48,769 bases of DNA from an uncultured Phenylobacterium sp. (GTDB taxonomy: Bacteria; Pseudomonadota; Alphaproteobacteria; Caulobacterales; Caulobacteraceae), in NCBI RefSeq assembly GCF_902826855.1, contig NZ_CADEGK010000003.1:22472-71240 (forward strand), given 5' to 3'. Below the pieces are notes generated by a model. It saw only the letters and a program-made list of their open reading frames with translations. It was not told the DNA's origin and made no database searches. Positions 34,130 to 41,312 of this stretch are shown one piece after another. The position numbers and the translations under genes were made by a program. Each line of letters begins with the position of its first letter. Position 1 is the stretch's first letter.

Positions 34130-35095
34130 ATGAAGGCCGCCGTCTACTACGAGAACGGTCCCCCCAGCGTCCTGAAGTACGAGGATGTCCCCGATCCGCA
34201 GTGCCATCCGAAGGGCATCGTGATCCGCGTCGAGGCGGTGGCCATCGAGGGCGGCGATACGCTGAACCGCCTCGGCGGGCCGCTGATGACCACCCCGCAC
34301 GTGGTCGGCTACCAGGCGGCCGGCGAGGTGATCGAGGTCGGCCCCGAGGTCACCGGCTTCAAGGTGGGCGACCGGGTCTGCACCCTGAGCGGCTGGGGCA
34401 GCCACGCGGAGCTGCGCGCGGTCCCCGCCAGGAGCGCCTGGAAGATCCCCGCGGGGCTCTCGACCAAGGAGGCCTCCATCGTCCCCGTCACCTTCGGCAC
34501 CGCCGAGGACTGCCTGTTCGAGTTCGGGCGGCTCCAGAAGGGCGAGGTGGTGCTGGTCCAGGCCGGGGCCTCAGGCGTCGGCGTGGCGGCGATCCAGCTG
34601 GCGGCCAGGGCCGGCGCGTCGATGGTCATCGCCACCGCGTCCTCCGACGAGCGGCTGGAGAAGCTCAAGGCCTACGGCATGACCCACGGCATCAACTACA
34701 AGACTGAGGACGTCGTGGCCGAGGTGATGCGGATCACCGACAAGAAGGGCGCAGACGTCGTCGTCGACCCGGTCGGAGGTCCGACCCTGCAGGGCTCGAT
34801 CCTCAGCCTGGCCTACCGCGGCCGGGTCTCCTCCGTCGGTCAGGCTGGCCGCGAGAGCCAGAAGATGGACCTCTCCACCCTGATGGCCGGCAACCGCACG
34901 ATCTCAGGCGTCTTCCTGGGCGCCGAGATCGCCACCGAGCGGGTGCAGAAGAGCATCACAAGCCTGATCGACCGGGTCGCCAAGGGGGAACTGACGGCGG
35001 TGATCGACCGGGAATTCCCGCTGTCGGAAGCTGCGGCCGCGCACGCCTATATCGAGAGCCGCCAGGCGGTCGGGCGCGTCCTGTTGATCCCCTAG
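34130..35095 (+). CDS. Quinone-oxidoreductase-type medium-chain dehydrogenase
   Basis: A 321-residue zinc-independent MDR-family NADPH oxidoreductase. It begins MKAAVYYENGPPSVLKYEDV. The cofactor domain has LVQAGASGVGVAAIQLA near 142-158 and ADVVVDPVGG near 205. The catalytic zinc ligands of alcohol dehydrogenases are not visible. It would reduce quinones or enones. The ATG at 34130 fits the family N terminus; a longer frame at 34070 runs through the operator and is rejected. The TetR-like operator just upstream suggests induction by a lipid or xenobiotic ligand. Its TAG shares CTAG with a tiny converging gene. Confidence 0.88.
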   Translation: MKAAVYYENGPPSVLKYEDVPDPQCHPKGIVIRVEAVAIEGGDTLNRLGGPLMTTPHVVGYQAAGEVIEVGPEVTGFKVGDRVCTLSGWGSHAELRAVPARSAWKIPAGLSTKEASIVPVTFGTAEDCLFEFGRLQKGEVVLVQAGASGVGVAAIQLAARAGASMVIATASSDERLEKLKAYGMTHGINYKTEDVVAEVMRITDKKGADVVVDPVGGPTLQGSILSLAYRGRVSSVGQAGRESQKMDLSTLMAGNRTISGVFLGAEIATERVQKSITSLIDRVAKGELTAVIDREFPLSEAAAAHAYIESRQAVGRVLLIP

Positions 35096-35184
35096 CCGAA
35101 GACCTTGAGCCACAGGCCGGCGAGGCCCAGCAGGATGAACACCCACATCAAGAGGGACAGCAGCAAGGGAACGATCACGCGCAT
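35092..35184 (-). CDS. 30-residue single-pass membrane peptide
   Basis: A short frame encoding MRVIVPLLLSLLMWVFILLG... and ending LWLKVFG: one basic residue, then about 23 hydrophobic residues, then a short basic tail. GGGGAGGGG lies about 11 bases upstream. It fills most of the gap between the dehydrogenase and grpE and ends on a TAG shared (CTAG) with the dehydrogenase stop, the same arrangement seen at five other convergent pairs here, which supports it being real. Function is unknown. Confidence 0.5.
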   Translation of the reverse strand: MRVIVPLLLSLLMWVFILLGLAGLWLKVFG

Positions 35185-35336
35185 GCTATTCCGCGCCCCT
35201 CCCCGCAAGGCGACTCCTTAATCCATGATTGTCGCACAAGCTCGCCGAAGACCAGACGATTCACGCGCGGGGATCGCAGGCGCCCCCGCCTTACAACCCA
35301 CAGGGTAAGACCAACGGCGACGGCTTGGCCGATGGC

Positions 35337-35936
35337 CTAGGCGCGAGTATCCACCTCGCCGCCATCGCGGCCGTCGTCGCCCCCACTGGCGTAGGGGTTG
35401 GGGGCTTGGGGGGCTGCGCCGGTCTTCGCGGCGACCACCACCATGGCAGGTCGCAGAAGGCGGCCCAGGAGTTCGTAGCCCGACTGCAGCACCTGGATGA
35501 CCCCGCCGGCCTCCACGTCGCCGCCGGGCTGCTCCATCATCGCCTGGTGCTTGTGCGGATCGAACTTCTCGCCCCTTGCCGGCTCGATCTTCTTCAGGCC
35601 GTTCTTCTCGAAGGCGGAAAGCAGTTCCTTGGCGGTCATCTCGACGCCAACGACATAGTTCTTCACGGCCGGGTCGGCGCTCTCGCCAGGGGCGGCGGCC
35701 ATCGCGCGATCGAGGTTATCGGCGACGCCCAGCAGGTCGCGGCCGAACTTCTGGATGGCATAGGCGCGCGCGTCGTTGGCTTCGCGCTCGGCGCGGCGCT
35801 TGGTGTTCTCGGCCTCGGCGGCGTAGCGGAGCACCTGCTCCTTCAGGCCCTGGACCTCGGCCTGCAACGCCTCGACTTCCGCGTCGACGGAGGGGCTGTC
35901 GGCTTCCCAGTCGGCGGGCGAATCCTGTTCTGACAT
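35337..35936 (-). CDS. grpE: GrpE nucleotide exchange factor
   Basis: A 199-residue cochaperone that releases ADP from DnaK. An acidic N terminus leads into a long coiled coil (about 18-60, VEALQAEVQGLKEQVLRYAAEAENTKRR). The beta domain follows with FDPHKHQAMMEQP and the family C-terminal block VIQVLQSGYELLGRLLRPAMVVVA. The tail is rich in glycine and aspartate. It lies 7 bases after hrcA in the same operon, as in Caulobacter. The 152 bases downstream to the small peptide gene show no strong terminator. Confidence 0.96.
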   Translation of the reverse strand: MSEQDSPADWEADSPSVDAEVEALQAEVQGLKEQVLRYAAEAENTKRRAEREANDARAYAIQKFGRDLLGVADNLDRAMAAAPGESADPAVKNYVVGVEMTAKELLSAFEKNGLKKIEPARGEKFDPHKHQAMMEQPGGDVEAGGVIQVLQSGYELLGRLLRPAMVVVAAKTGAAPQAPNPYASGGDDGRDGGEVDTRA

Positions 35937-35943
35937 CTCTCTC

Positions 35944-37011
35944 TTAGACCTTCATCACCTGGCCAAGCACGCGGGCGGTGTAGTCCACCAACGGGATGAT
36001 CCGGGCATAGTTCAATCGGGCTGGGCCGATCACGCCGATCGCGCCGACCACCTTCTGTGAGCCCGTCATATAGGGCGCCGCGATCACAGCGGAACCCGAA
36101 AGGCTGAACAGGCGGGTCTCAGCGCCGATGAAGATGCGCACGCCCTGGCCATCGCGGACCCCATCGAGGAGGGTAATCAGCTGTTCCTTCTGCTCCAGAT
36201 CCTCGAAGAGGGAGCGGACCCGTTCCAGGTCGCTGGTGGCCTGGGCGTCCTCCAGGAGGTTGGCGCGGCCGCGGACGATCAGGGCGCGGTCCTCCGCCTC
36301 GCCGCCGCCCCAGGCGGCCAGGCCGTCCTCCACCAGCCTCGCGGCTGTGGCGTCCAGCTCGCGGCGGGCCCGCTCCAGCTCGGCGGACAGGTCGGTCTTG
36401 GTCTCGACCAGGGTACGGCCGCGCATGCGGGCGTTGAGGAAGTTCGACGCCTCCTGCAGGGAAGAGGGGGTCACGCCCATCGGCAGTCGGATCAGGCGGT
36501 TCTCGACTACGCCGTCGTCGAACACCATCACCGCCAGCGTGCGATCGCCGGACAGCGGCACGAACTCCACGTGGCTGACCCCCGCGTCGCGGATCGGGGT
36601 GACGACCACCCCGGCGCCGCCGGCCAGGCCGGAAAGGATCGAGGAGGCCTCGTTCAGCGCGTCATCGTAGTTGCGGCCGTGGGCCATAAGGCGGGCCTCG
36701 ATGGAGCGCCGCTCATCGTCGCCGACGTCACCCACCTCCATCAGGCCGTCGACGAACAGGCGCAGGCCGGCGTGGGTGGGGAGCCGCCCGGCGCTGGCGT
36801 GCGGCGCGCCCAGCAGGCCCAGGGCGGTCAGGTCCTGCATGGTGTTGCGGATGGAGGCGGGGGAGAGGGAGACGCCGCCCTTGGACAGTGTGCGCGAACC
36901 CACCGGCTCGCCGGTCTCCAGGTAGCTCTCCACGATGCGGCGGAAGATCTCGCGGGCGCGGGCATCCATGTCGGCGAGGCTGGGTCCGCGGGAGAACAGG
37001 GGCTGCGTCAC
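35944..37011 (-). CDS. hrcA: Heat-inducible transcription repressor HrcA
   Basis: A 355-residue repressor that binds CIRCE operators and is kept active by GroEL. The N-terminal winged helix (about 15-85) has [25 protein letters not shown] and [18 protein letters not shown], with the wing [17 protein letters not shown]. The GAF-like C-terminal part ends [25 protein letters not shown]. The start GTG 37011 has almost no ribosome-binding sequence; the bases just upstream form one arm of an 11-bp inverted repeat (37018-37062). No CIRCE element is visible here, so autoregulation, if any, works differently. Confidence 0.96.
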   Translation of the reverse strand: MTQPLFSRGPSLADMDARAREIFRRIVESYLETGEPVGSRTLSKGGVSLSPASIRNTMQDLTALGLLGAPHASAGRLPTHAGLRLFVDGLMEVGDVGDDERRSIEARLMAHGRNYDDALNEASSILSGLAGGAGVVVTPIRDAGVSHVEFVPLSGDRTLAVMVFDDGVVENRLIRLPMGVTPSSLQEASNFLNARMRGRTLVETKTDLSAELERARRELDATAARLVEDGLAAWGGGEAEDRALIVRGRANLLEDAQATSDLERVRSLFEDLEQKEQLITLLDGVRDGQGVRIFIGAETRLFSLSGSAVIAAPYMTGSQKVVGAIGVIGPARLNYARIIPLVDYTARVLGQVMKV

Positions 37012-37017
37012 GGCCGA

Positions 37018-37062
37018 ACCATTCGTCGCTCGGGGTGGATCAAACGCGGCACGACGAATGGT
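37018..37062 (-). promoter_or_regulatory. 11-bp inverted repeat over the hrcA leader
   Basis: ACCATTCGTCG (37018-37028) and CGACGAATGGT (37052-37062) are perfectly complementary, separated by 23 bases. The near arm ends 7 bases before the hrcA GTG, so in mRNA it would pair the translation start region. It is not a CIRCE element (arms and spacing differ). It could be an operator, or a heat-sensitive leader structure. Confidence 0.5.
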
Positions 37063-37082
37063 CCCACCTTAAGCAAAAGTCT

Positions 37083-37109
37083 GAGTGATCGGCGGTTCGC
37101 CGATCACTC
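37083..37109. promoter_or_regulatory. 12-bp hairpin in the hrcA-rph gap
   Basis: GAGTGATCGGCG (37083-37094), loop GTT, CGCCGATCACTC (37098-37109). On the minus strand the hairpin is followed by ACTTTT, giving it a weak terminator look ahead of hrcA; it may instead insulate the two divergent transcripts or act as an attenuator. Confidence 0.45.
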
Positions 37110-37212
37110 GGCGGATGCGGGGCTGCGGCGGCCATGGACGCGGCCGTCGCTATCTAGGATAAGCGCGGCCTTCCCCGGCGCAAGCGGCGCCCTGCCTCAA
37201 GTGACCCTTCCC

Positions 37213-37929
37213 ATGCGCCCGTCCGAACGCACGCCCGAGATTCTGCGCCCGATCACCCTGGAGACCGGGGTGACGCGCTATGCCGAGGGGTCATGCCTGA
37301 TCAGCGCCGGCCACACCAAGGTGCTGGTGACCGCCAGCCTGGAAGAGGGCGTCCCCGGCTTCCTGCGCGGCAAGGGCCAGGGCTGGGTCACCGCCGAGTA
37401 CGGCATGCTGCCGCGGGCCACCCACACCCGTGGGCGACGCGAAGCCGCCGCCGGGAAGCAGAGCGGACGCACCCAGGAGATCCAGCGACTGATCGGCCGG
37501 TCCCTGCGGGCTGTCACGGACCTGAAAGCGCTGGGCGAGCGGCAGATCACCGTCGACTGCGACGTGATCCAGGCGGACGGCGGCACGCGCACGGCGTCGA
37601 TCACAGGCGCCTGGGTGGCGCTGCGGCTGGCGACGAAATACCTGCTGGACGAAGGGGTGATCACAGCCGACCCGATCCGCGACCAGGTGGCGGCGGTGAG
37701 CTGCGGGATATTCAACGGCGTGCCGGTCCTGGACCTCGACTACGAGGAGGATTCCAACGCCGAGGCGGACGCGAACTTCGTGCTGACGGGCGTGGGCGAC
37801 ATCGTCGAGGTGCAGGCCACGGGCGAGAAGCGCGGCTTCAGCCAGGCGGAGTTCGACGCGCTGTTCTCCCTGGCCCGCAAGGGGATCGGCGAGCTGTGCG
37901 ACCTGCAGCGGACGGCGACGGGCGCCTGA
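37213..37929 (+). CDS. rph: Ribonuclease PH
   Basis: A 238-residue phosphorolytic exoribonuclease that trims tRNA 3' ends. It begins [19 protein letters not shown] and contains [50 protein letters not shown] (phosphate and RNA binding) and [20 protein letters not shown]. Length and motifs are standard. It is divergent from hrcA-grpE, the arrangement in Caulobacter. In related genomes rdgB commonly follows rph directly; here about 1.5 kb of leftward genes separate them. The long upstream frame extension is a shadow of hrcA. Confidence 0.96.
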   Translation: MRPSERTPEILRPITLETGVTRYAEGSCLISAGHTKVLVTASLEEGVPGFLRGKGQGWVTAEYGMLPRATHTRGRREAAAGKQSGRTQEIQRLIGRSLRAVTDLKALGERQITVDCDVIQADGGTRTASITGAWVALRLATKYLLDEGVITADPIRDQVAAVSCGIFNGVPVLDLDYEEDSNAEADANFVLTGVGDIVEVQATGEKRGFSQAEFDALFSLARKGIGELCDLQRTATGA

Positions 37930-37933
37930 AGCG

Positions 37934-37968
37934 AAAACGGCGCCGCCCCGCGAGGGGCCGACGCCGTT
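37934..37968 (-). terminator. Hairpin terminator between rph and the small leftward gene
   Basis: AACGGCG-cc-GCCCC, loop GCGA, GGGGC-cga-CGCCGTT: a long GC-rich hairpin (37936-37968). On the minus strand it ends in a short U run (AACGGCGTCGG...CGCCGTTTTC), so it fits termination of the leftward gene ending at 38026. Its position 7 bases after the rph stop means it may serve both directions. Confidence 0.7.
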
Positions 37969-38025
37969 GGTGTTCACTCGTCCCCGTCCGGGTGCGCCCA
38001 GGCCGGGGAATGTTTGTCGGGTGTC

Positions 38026-38130
38026 TTAGAACCAGACGTAGAAGCGCATGGCCTGCGGGGGCAGGCGCTCGATTTCGCGGGCCAGCGGGGCGAACATCGC
38101 GTCGAGGATCTTTTCAAGGCGGGCGACCAT
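38026..38130 (-). CDS. 34-residue small protein (cassette member A)
   Basis: A short gene encoding MVARLEKILDAMFAPLAREI... and ending RFYVWF. It forms a likely amphipathic helix with an aromatic end. A strong GAAGGAG ribosome-binding site lies 8 bases before the ATG, and a hairpin terminator follows 57 bases after the stop, so it looks like an expressed transcription unit. The longer frame upstream is not supported. A 12-base sequence CGCTGCACTGCA about 20 bases before the ATG is repeated before the other small gene at 39152-39259. It lies downstream of the XRE/DUF2975 genes on the same strand. Function unknown; DUF1127-like or toxin-like roles cannot be excluded. Confidence 0.6.
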   Translation of the reverse strand: MVARLEKILDAMFAPLAREIERLPPQAMRFYVWF

Positions 38131-38149
38131 CTGCGTCACTCCTTCGTTG

Positions 38150-38161
38150 TGCAGTGCAGCG
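38150..38161 (-). repeat. 12-bp leader element, copy A
   Basis: On the minus strand CGCTGCACTGCA, 19 bases upstream of the ATG of the 34-residue gene. An identical 12-mer sits 22 bases before the ATG of the 35-residue gene (39282-39293). Further upstream both leaders also share a GCGAAA followed by an AT-rich run. Confidence 0.55.
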
Positions 38162-38244
38162 TAGGCCGGATGTAGGTGCGCATCTCGGTGAATGCAAGGA
38201 TTTCCCGAAGTGATGAATAAAATTTCGCTGCACCGCAACGGGCG

Positions 38245-38481
38245 CTATTCCTCCTCCTCGAACGCTCCGTCGTCTGGGCCGGGTTCGTAGACGATCAGAT
38301 CGCCCGGCTGACAGTCGAGTTCGCGGCAGAGCGCCGACAGGGTGGAGAAGCGCACCGCCCGCGCCTTGCCGGTCTTCAGGATCGACAGGTTGGCGATCGT
38401 CACCCCGACCCGGTCGGCGAGCTCGGTGAGCGACATGCGCCGTTCGAGGAGGACGCGGTCGAGGCTGACACGGATCGGCAT
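38245..38481 (-). CDS. XRE-family regulator paired with DUF2975
   Basis: A 78-residue helix-turn-helix protein. MPIRVSLDRVLLERRMSLTELADRVGVTIANLSILKTGKARAVRFSTL... covers the whole Cro/C1-type domain; the tail is acidic (EEEE). This short form with KTGKARAIRFSTL is typical of regulators encoded next to DUF2975 membrane proteins. It begins 8 bases after the DUF2975 stop, with GGGG as ribosome-binding sequence. An upstream extension of the frame lies inside the DUF2975 gene and is rejected. It probably controls its own operon, perhaps through the inverted repeat at 39133-39153. Confidence 0.88.
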   Translation of the reverse strand: MPIRVSLDRVLLERRMSLTELADRVGVTIANLSILKTGKARAVRFSTLSALCRELDCQPGDLIVYEPGPDDGAFEEEE

Positions 38482-38489
38482 GCTGGCCC

Positions 38490-39050
38490 CTAGATCGTCA
38501 GCTCGGCTTCGCGGCGCAGGCGCGCGCCTTCGCGGAACACCTCCGCCAGGACGAAGACCACGAGGACGGAGAACCATGCGGTGAGGCTGAGGGACGGCTC
38601 GACACGGTTCACCGCCGGAAGCAGCCAGGCGCTGACCGCCCAGAAGGCGTAGCGGCCGAGCTCCAGCCCGGCGAGCATCAGGCCGATCAGGCGCAGGCGC
38701 GCCACGTTGTCGGGATGGAAGGGGTCGCCGGCGGTGAGCGTCGTGAAGATGCGGCGGAGCGAGCCCACGATCACCAGGACGCCCGCCAGGTAGAGGCCGG
38801 CGGCGAACAGGCCGCTGGTGAGGGAAGGTCCGTTCCTGACCAGCTCGTTGACGGCGGTGGTGCGGACGGACCTGCCGTCGATCTCGTCGCGGAACGGAAT
38901 GTTCGGAAGAAGATCCGGGTTGAGGCTCAGCAGCAGCGCCGCGAGCGTGATGAGGGCGAAGACGCCGACGCCGATCCAGAGGGCGGCGAAGACCACGTCG
39001 AGGATGATCTTCAGAAAGCTCGATACCGAGCCTGGACCCAAGGCGCGCAT
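38490..39050 (-). CDS. DUF2975 membrane protein
   Basis: A 186-residue inner-membrane protein with four hydrophobic segments (about 10-35, 80-105, 120-140, 150-170). The conserved DUF2975 block is RRIFTTLTAGDPFHPDNVARLRLIG, between segments 2 and 3. Function is unknown; the fixed pairing with a small XRE regulator suggests a membrane sensor or modulator of that regulator. It starts at ATG 39050. An inverted repeat lies about 85-100 bases upstream, overlapping the stop of the preceding 35-residue gene. Confidence 0.88.
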   Translation of the reverse strand: MRALGPGSVSSFLKIILDVVFAALWIGVGVFALITLAALLLSLNPDLLPNIPFRDEIDGRSVRTTAVNELVRNGPSLTSGLFAAGLYLAGVLVIVGSLRRIFTTLTAGDPFHPDNVARLRLIGLMLAGLELGRYAFWAVSAWLLPAVNRVEPSLSLTAWFSVLVVFVLAEVFREGARLRREAELTI

Positions 39051-39132
39051 GGCCGTTCCGCTTCCCCTCTTGCGTCAGGATCCGCCGCGGCGAGCTTCTT
39101 CAGCCTGGCGCCGGGCGGATCGGACGTGCCTC

Positions 39133-39153
39133 AAGACTTGCACCCTAAGTCTT
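39133..39153. promoter_or_regulatory. 7-bp inverted repeat upstream of DUF2975-XRE
   Basis: AAGACTT (39133-39139), 7 bases, AAGTCTT (39147-39153). It lies 83 bases before the DUF2975 start and touches the stop codon of the small gene at 39152. It is a plausible operator for the XRE regulator of the same cassette. Confidence 0.45.
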
Positions 39154-39259
39154 AGAGGAAGGCGGCGTTGGCGGCGATGCTGAGGATCGGCGCGGCGGCC
39201 AGGACGACGATGAACACCATCGCGGTGCGGTCGAGGAAGGTCATGGCGGTCGAGAACAT
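39152..39259 (-). CDS. 35-residue single-pass membrane protein (cassette member B)
   Basis: A short gene encoding MFSTAMTFLDRTAMVFIVVL... and ending ANAAFL, with one membrane segment of about 20 residues. A GGAGAG ribosome-binding sequence lies 5 bases before the ATG. The leader carries the same 12-mer (CGCTGCACTGCA) as the 34-residue gene at 38026-38130. It is the first leftward gene of the cassette and diverges from rdgB across a region with a 7-bp inverted repeat. The long frame running upstream is antisense to rdgB and rejected. Function unknown. Confidence 0.6.
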   Translation of the reverse strand: MFSTAMTFLDRTAMVFIVVLAAAPILSIAANAAFL

Positions 39260-39281
39260 CTTATCTCTCCAGTTGGCTTGC

Positions 39282-39293
39282 TGCAGTGCAGCG
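39282..39293 (-). repeat. 12-bp leader element, copy B
   Basis: CGCTGCACTGCA on the minus strand, identical to 38161-38150. Here it extends to GCTGCA-C-TGCAGC, an odd-length palindrome. It lies between a candidate promoter region and the ribosome-binding site of the 35-residue gene. Confidence 0.55.
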
Positions 39294-39361
39294 GCTGGTG
39301 GGTCGGAACTCGCTGTCCCGATGTGATTATCAATACGTCCGCATCGTTTCTCGATCACGTG

Positions 39362-39380
39362 AATATCGAGTAACGATATT
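39362..39380. promoter_or_regulatory. 7-bp inverted repeat between small gene B and rdgB
   Basis: AATATCG-AGTAA-CGATATT, perfect arms in an AT-rich patch about 100 bases from the small gene and 65 from rdgB. It is a likely regulator site in the divergent promoter region. A GCTAAGAC (39413-39420), close to the Caulobacter -10 consensus, lies nearby for rdgB. Confidence 0.45.
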
Positions 39381-39445
39381 AAACTTTCGCAATGCAGCGA
39401 TGCTTGCGGCAGGCTAAGACGCGGTCCCGCGAAGGAGACCGCGCC

Positions 39446-40045
39446 ATGGCCCTGAAGCTCGAGCCTGGAAGCCGCCTCGTGGTGGCGACCCACAATCCCG
39501 GCAAGGCGCGCGAGCTGGCCGAGATCCTGGAGCGGCGGTTCGAGCTGGTGGCGGCCGGCGATCTTGGCCTGGCGGAGCCGGAGGAGACCGAGACCACCTT
39601 CGTCGGCAACGCCCTGCTGAAAGCCCGCGCGGCCGCCGATGCGAGCGGCCTGATCGCGCTGGCCGACGACTCCGGGCTTTCCGTCGCCGCGCTGGACGGC
39701 GCGCCGGGCATCTATTCGGCGCGTTGGGCGGGACCAGGGAAGGACTTCGCCATGGCCATGCGTAAGGTCGAGGAACGGTTGGAGGAGGTTGGCGCCGAGG
39801 ACCTTGCCGCCTGGTTCACCTCGGCCCTGGCGGTGGCGTGGCCGAACGGACCGGCCGTGGTGGTCGAGGGCCGGGTGGACGGAACGCTCAGCTTCCCTCC
39901 GCGCGGCGACCGGGGCTTCGGCTACGACCCGATCTTCACGCCGCAGGGCCTCTCCCAGACATTCGGCGAGATGGACCCGGCCGCCAAGGACGCCATCAGC
40001 CATCGTGCGCGCGCGTTCGCGAAACTGAAGGCCGCGTTGCTGTGA
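39446..40045 (+). CDS. rdgB: XTP/dITP diphosphatase (RdgB/HAM1)
   Basis: A 199-residue house-cleaning nucleotide hydrolase that removes ITP, dITP and [20 protein letters not shown] (about 11-27) is the substrate-binding motif, [26 protein letters not shown] carries the catalytic aspartates, and [13 protein letters not shown] plus SHRARAF complete the family pattern. The ATG at 39446 follows GAAGGAG. hemW starts 40 bases after the stop, so rdgB-hemW are probably cotranscribed. Confidence 0.96.
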   Translation: MALKLEPGSRLVVATHNPGKARELAEILERRFELVAAGDLGLAEPEETETTFVGNALLKARAAADASGLIALADDSGLSVAALDGAPGIYSARWAGPGKDFAMAMRKVEERLEEVGAEDLAAWFTSALAVAWPNGPAVVVEGRVDGTLSFPPRGDRGFGYDPIFTPQGLSQTFGEMDPAAKDAISHRARAFAKLKAALL

Positions 40046-40085
40046 GGTGGCTCGACCATCCTCTCCTTACCCGTAGGGGGATGAG

Positions 40086-41240
40086 ATGACCGAAGGGCCG
40101 CCGCTGGGCGTCTATGTCCACTGGCCCTACTGCGCGCGCATCTGCCCCTACTGCGACTTCAACGTCTTCAAGGCCAAGGGGCGCGATGCGGAGGCCGCGG
40201 GCCTGGCCCGGGCCATCGTGGCCGACCTGGAGGCCCAAGCGGCGCTGACCGGGCCGCGGACGCTGGTCTCGGTGTTCTTCGGAGGCGGCACCCCGTCGCT
40301 GATGGATCCGGAATGGGCCGGCGAGATCGTGGCCGCGGCGCGGCGGCTGTGGACCCCGGCGACCGACCTTGAGGTCAGCCTGGAGGCCAATCCCACCGAC
40401 GCCGAGGCCGGGCGCTTCGCCGCCTTCGCGGAGGCGGGCGTGAACCGCCTCTCGCTGGGCCTGCAGGCGCTGGATGACGCGGCGCTGACGTTCCTCGGCC
40501 GAAACCACGATGCCGCCGAGGGTCGGCGCGCCGCCGAGGCCGCCGCGCGCGCCTTTCCCCGCCTGTCGCTGGACCTGATCTACGCCCGCCCCGGCCAGAC
40601 GCTGGCCGCCTGGCGCGACGAACTCGCCGCCGCGGTCGACCTGGGCGCGGAGCACCTCTCGCCCTACCAGCTGACCATCGAGGCCGGCACCGCCTTCGAC
40701 CGCGCCGTGCGCCGCAGGGTTTTCGCGCCGCCGCCGGAGGGCTTGGCCGCCGATCTCTACGAGGCGACGCAAGACGTGCTGGAGACCCGCGGATTCGCCC
40801 CCTACGAGGTCTCCAACCACGCCCGCGGCAAGGCCGCCCGCTCGCGGCACAACCTGGTCTATTGGAGGGGCTGGGACTACGTCGGCGCGGGGCCTGGCGC
40901 GCACGGGCGGTTGACCCTGGGCGGCGTCCGCGAGGCCACGGTCGCGCCGGACCGGCCCGCCGACTACATCGCAGCGGTCGGCGCGGGCCGGCTCGCTCGG
41001 GAGGCGCTCACGCCGGTGGAAGCTGCCGAGGAACGGCTGCTGTCCGGCCTGCGGATCACCGAGGGCGTGGCGTTCTCTGAGGTGGCGGCGCTGGGGCTGT
41101 CGGCGGGACAACCGGCGGTGCGGCGGATGGTGGATTTGGGGCTGGTGGCGGATGATCCGTTCAGGCTGCGCGCCACGCCCGCAGGACGGCGGGTGCTGGA
41201 TCGGCTGACGAGCGAGCTGGCGACGGCCTCCCTCCCCTAG
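40086..41240 (+). CDS. hemW: HemW-like radical SAM protein
   Basis: A 384-residue radical SAM protein. The cluster motif is CARICPYCDFN near 18-28 (CxxxCxxC), then FFGGGTPSLM near 60. The C-terminal HemW domain begins with LSPYQLTIEAGTAF and includes YEVSNHARGKAARSRHN. Once annotated as oxygen-independent coproporphyrinogen oxidase, HemW is now viewed as a heme chaperone; the extra cysteine of HemN is absent. Start ATG 40086 follows GGGGGA. It sits downstream of rdgB and 72 bases before rsmI. Confidence 0.93.
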   Translation: MTEGPPLGVYVHWPYCARICPYCDFNVFKAKGRDAEAAGLARAIVADLEAQAALTGPRTLVSVFFGGGTPSLMDPEWAGEIVAAARRLWTPATDLEVSLEANPTDAEAGRFAAFAEAGVNRLSLGLQALDDAALTFLGRNHDAAEGRRAAEAAARAFPRLSLDLIYARPGQTLAAWRDELAAAVDLGAEHLSPYQLTIEAGTAFDRAVRRRVFAPPPEGLAADLYEATQDVLETRGFAPYEVSNHARGKAARSRHNLVYWRGWDYVGAGPGAHGRLTLGGVREATVAPDRPADYIAAVGAGRLAREALTPVEAAEERLLSGLRITEGVAFSEVAALGLSAGQPAVRRMVDLGLVADDPFRLRATPAGRRVLDRLTSELATASLP

Positions 41241-41312
41241 GAGGAAGCCGGGCAGGCCAGGGAACGTGCAGCATGCTTGCGTTTCGGCGCCGGAGCGGCG
41301 AACCCTCCGCGC

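Noticed and set aside
36900-37212. CIRCE element expected near hrcA
   Set aside because: No TTAGCACTC-N9-GAGTGCTAA or close variant is present; the GAGTG...CACTC hairpin at 37083-37109 has the arms in the opposite order.
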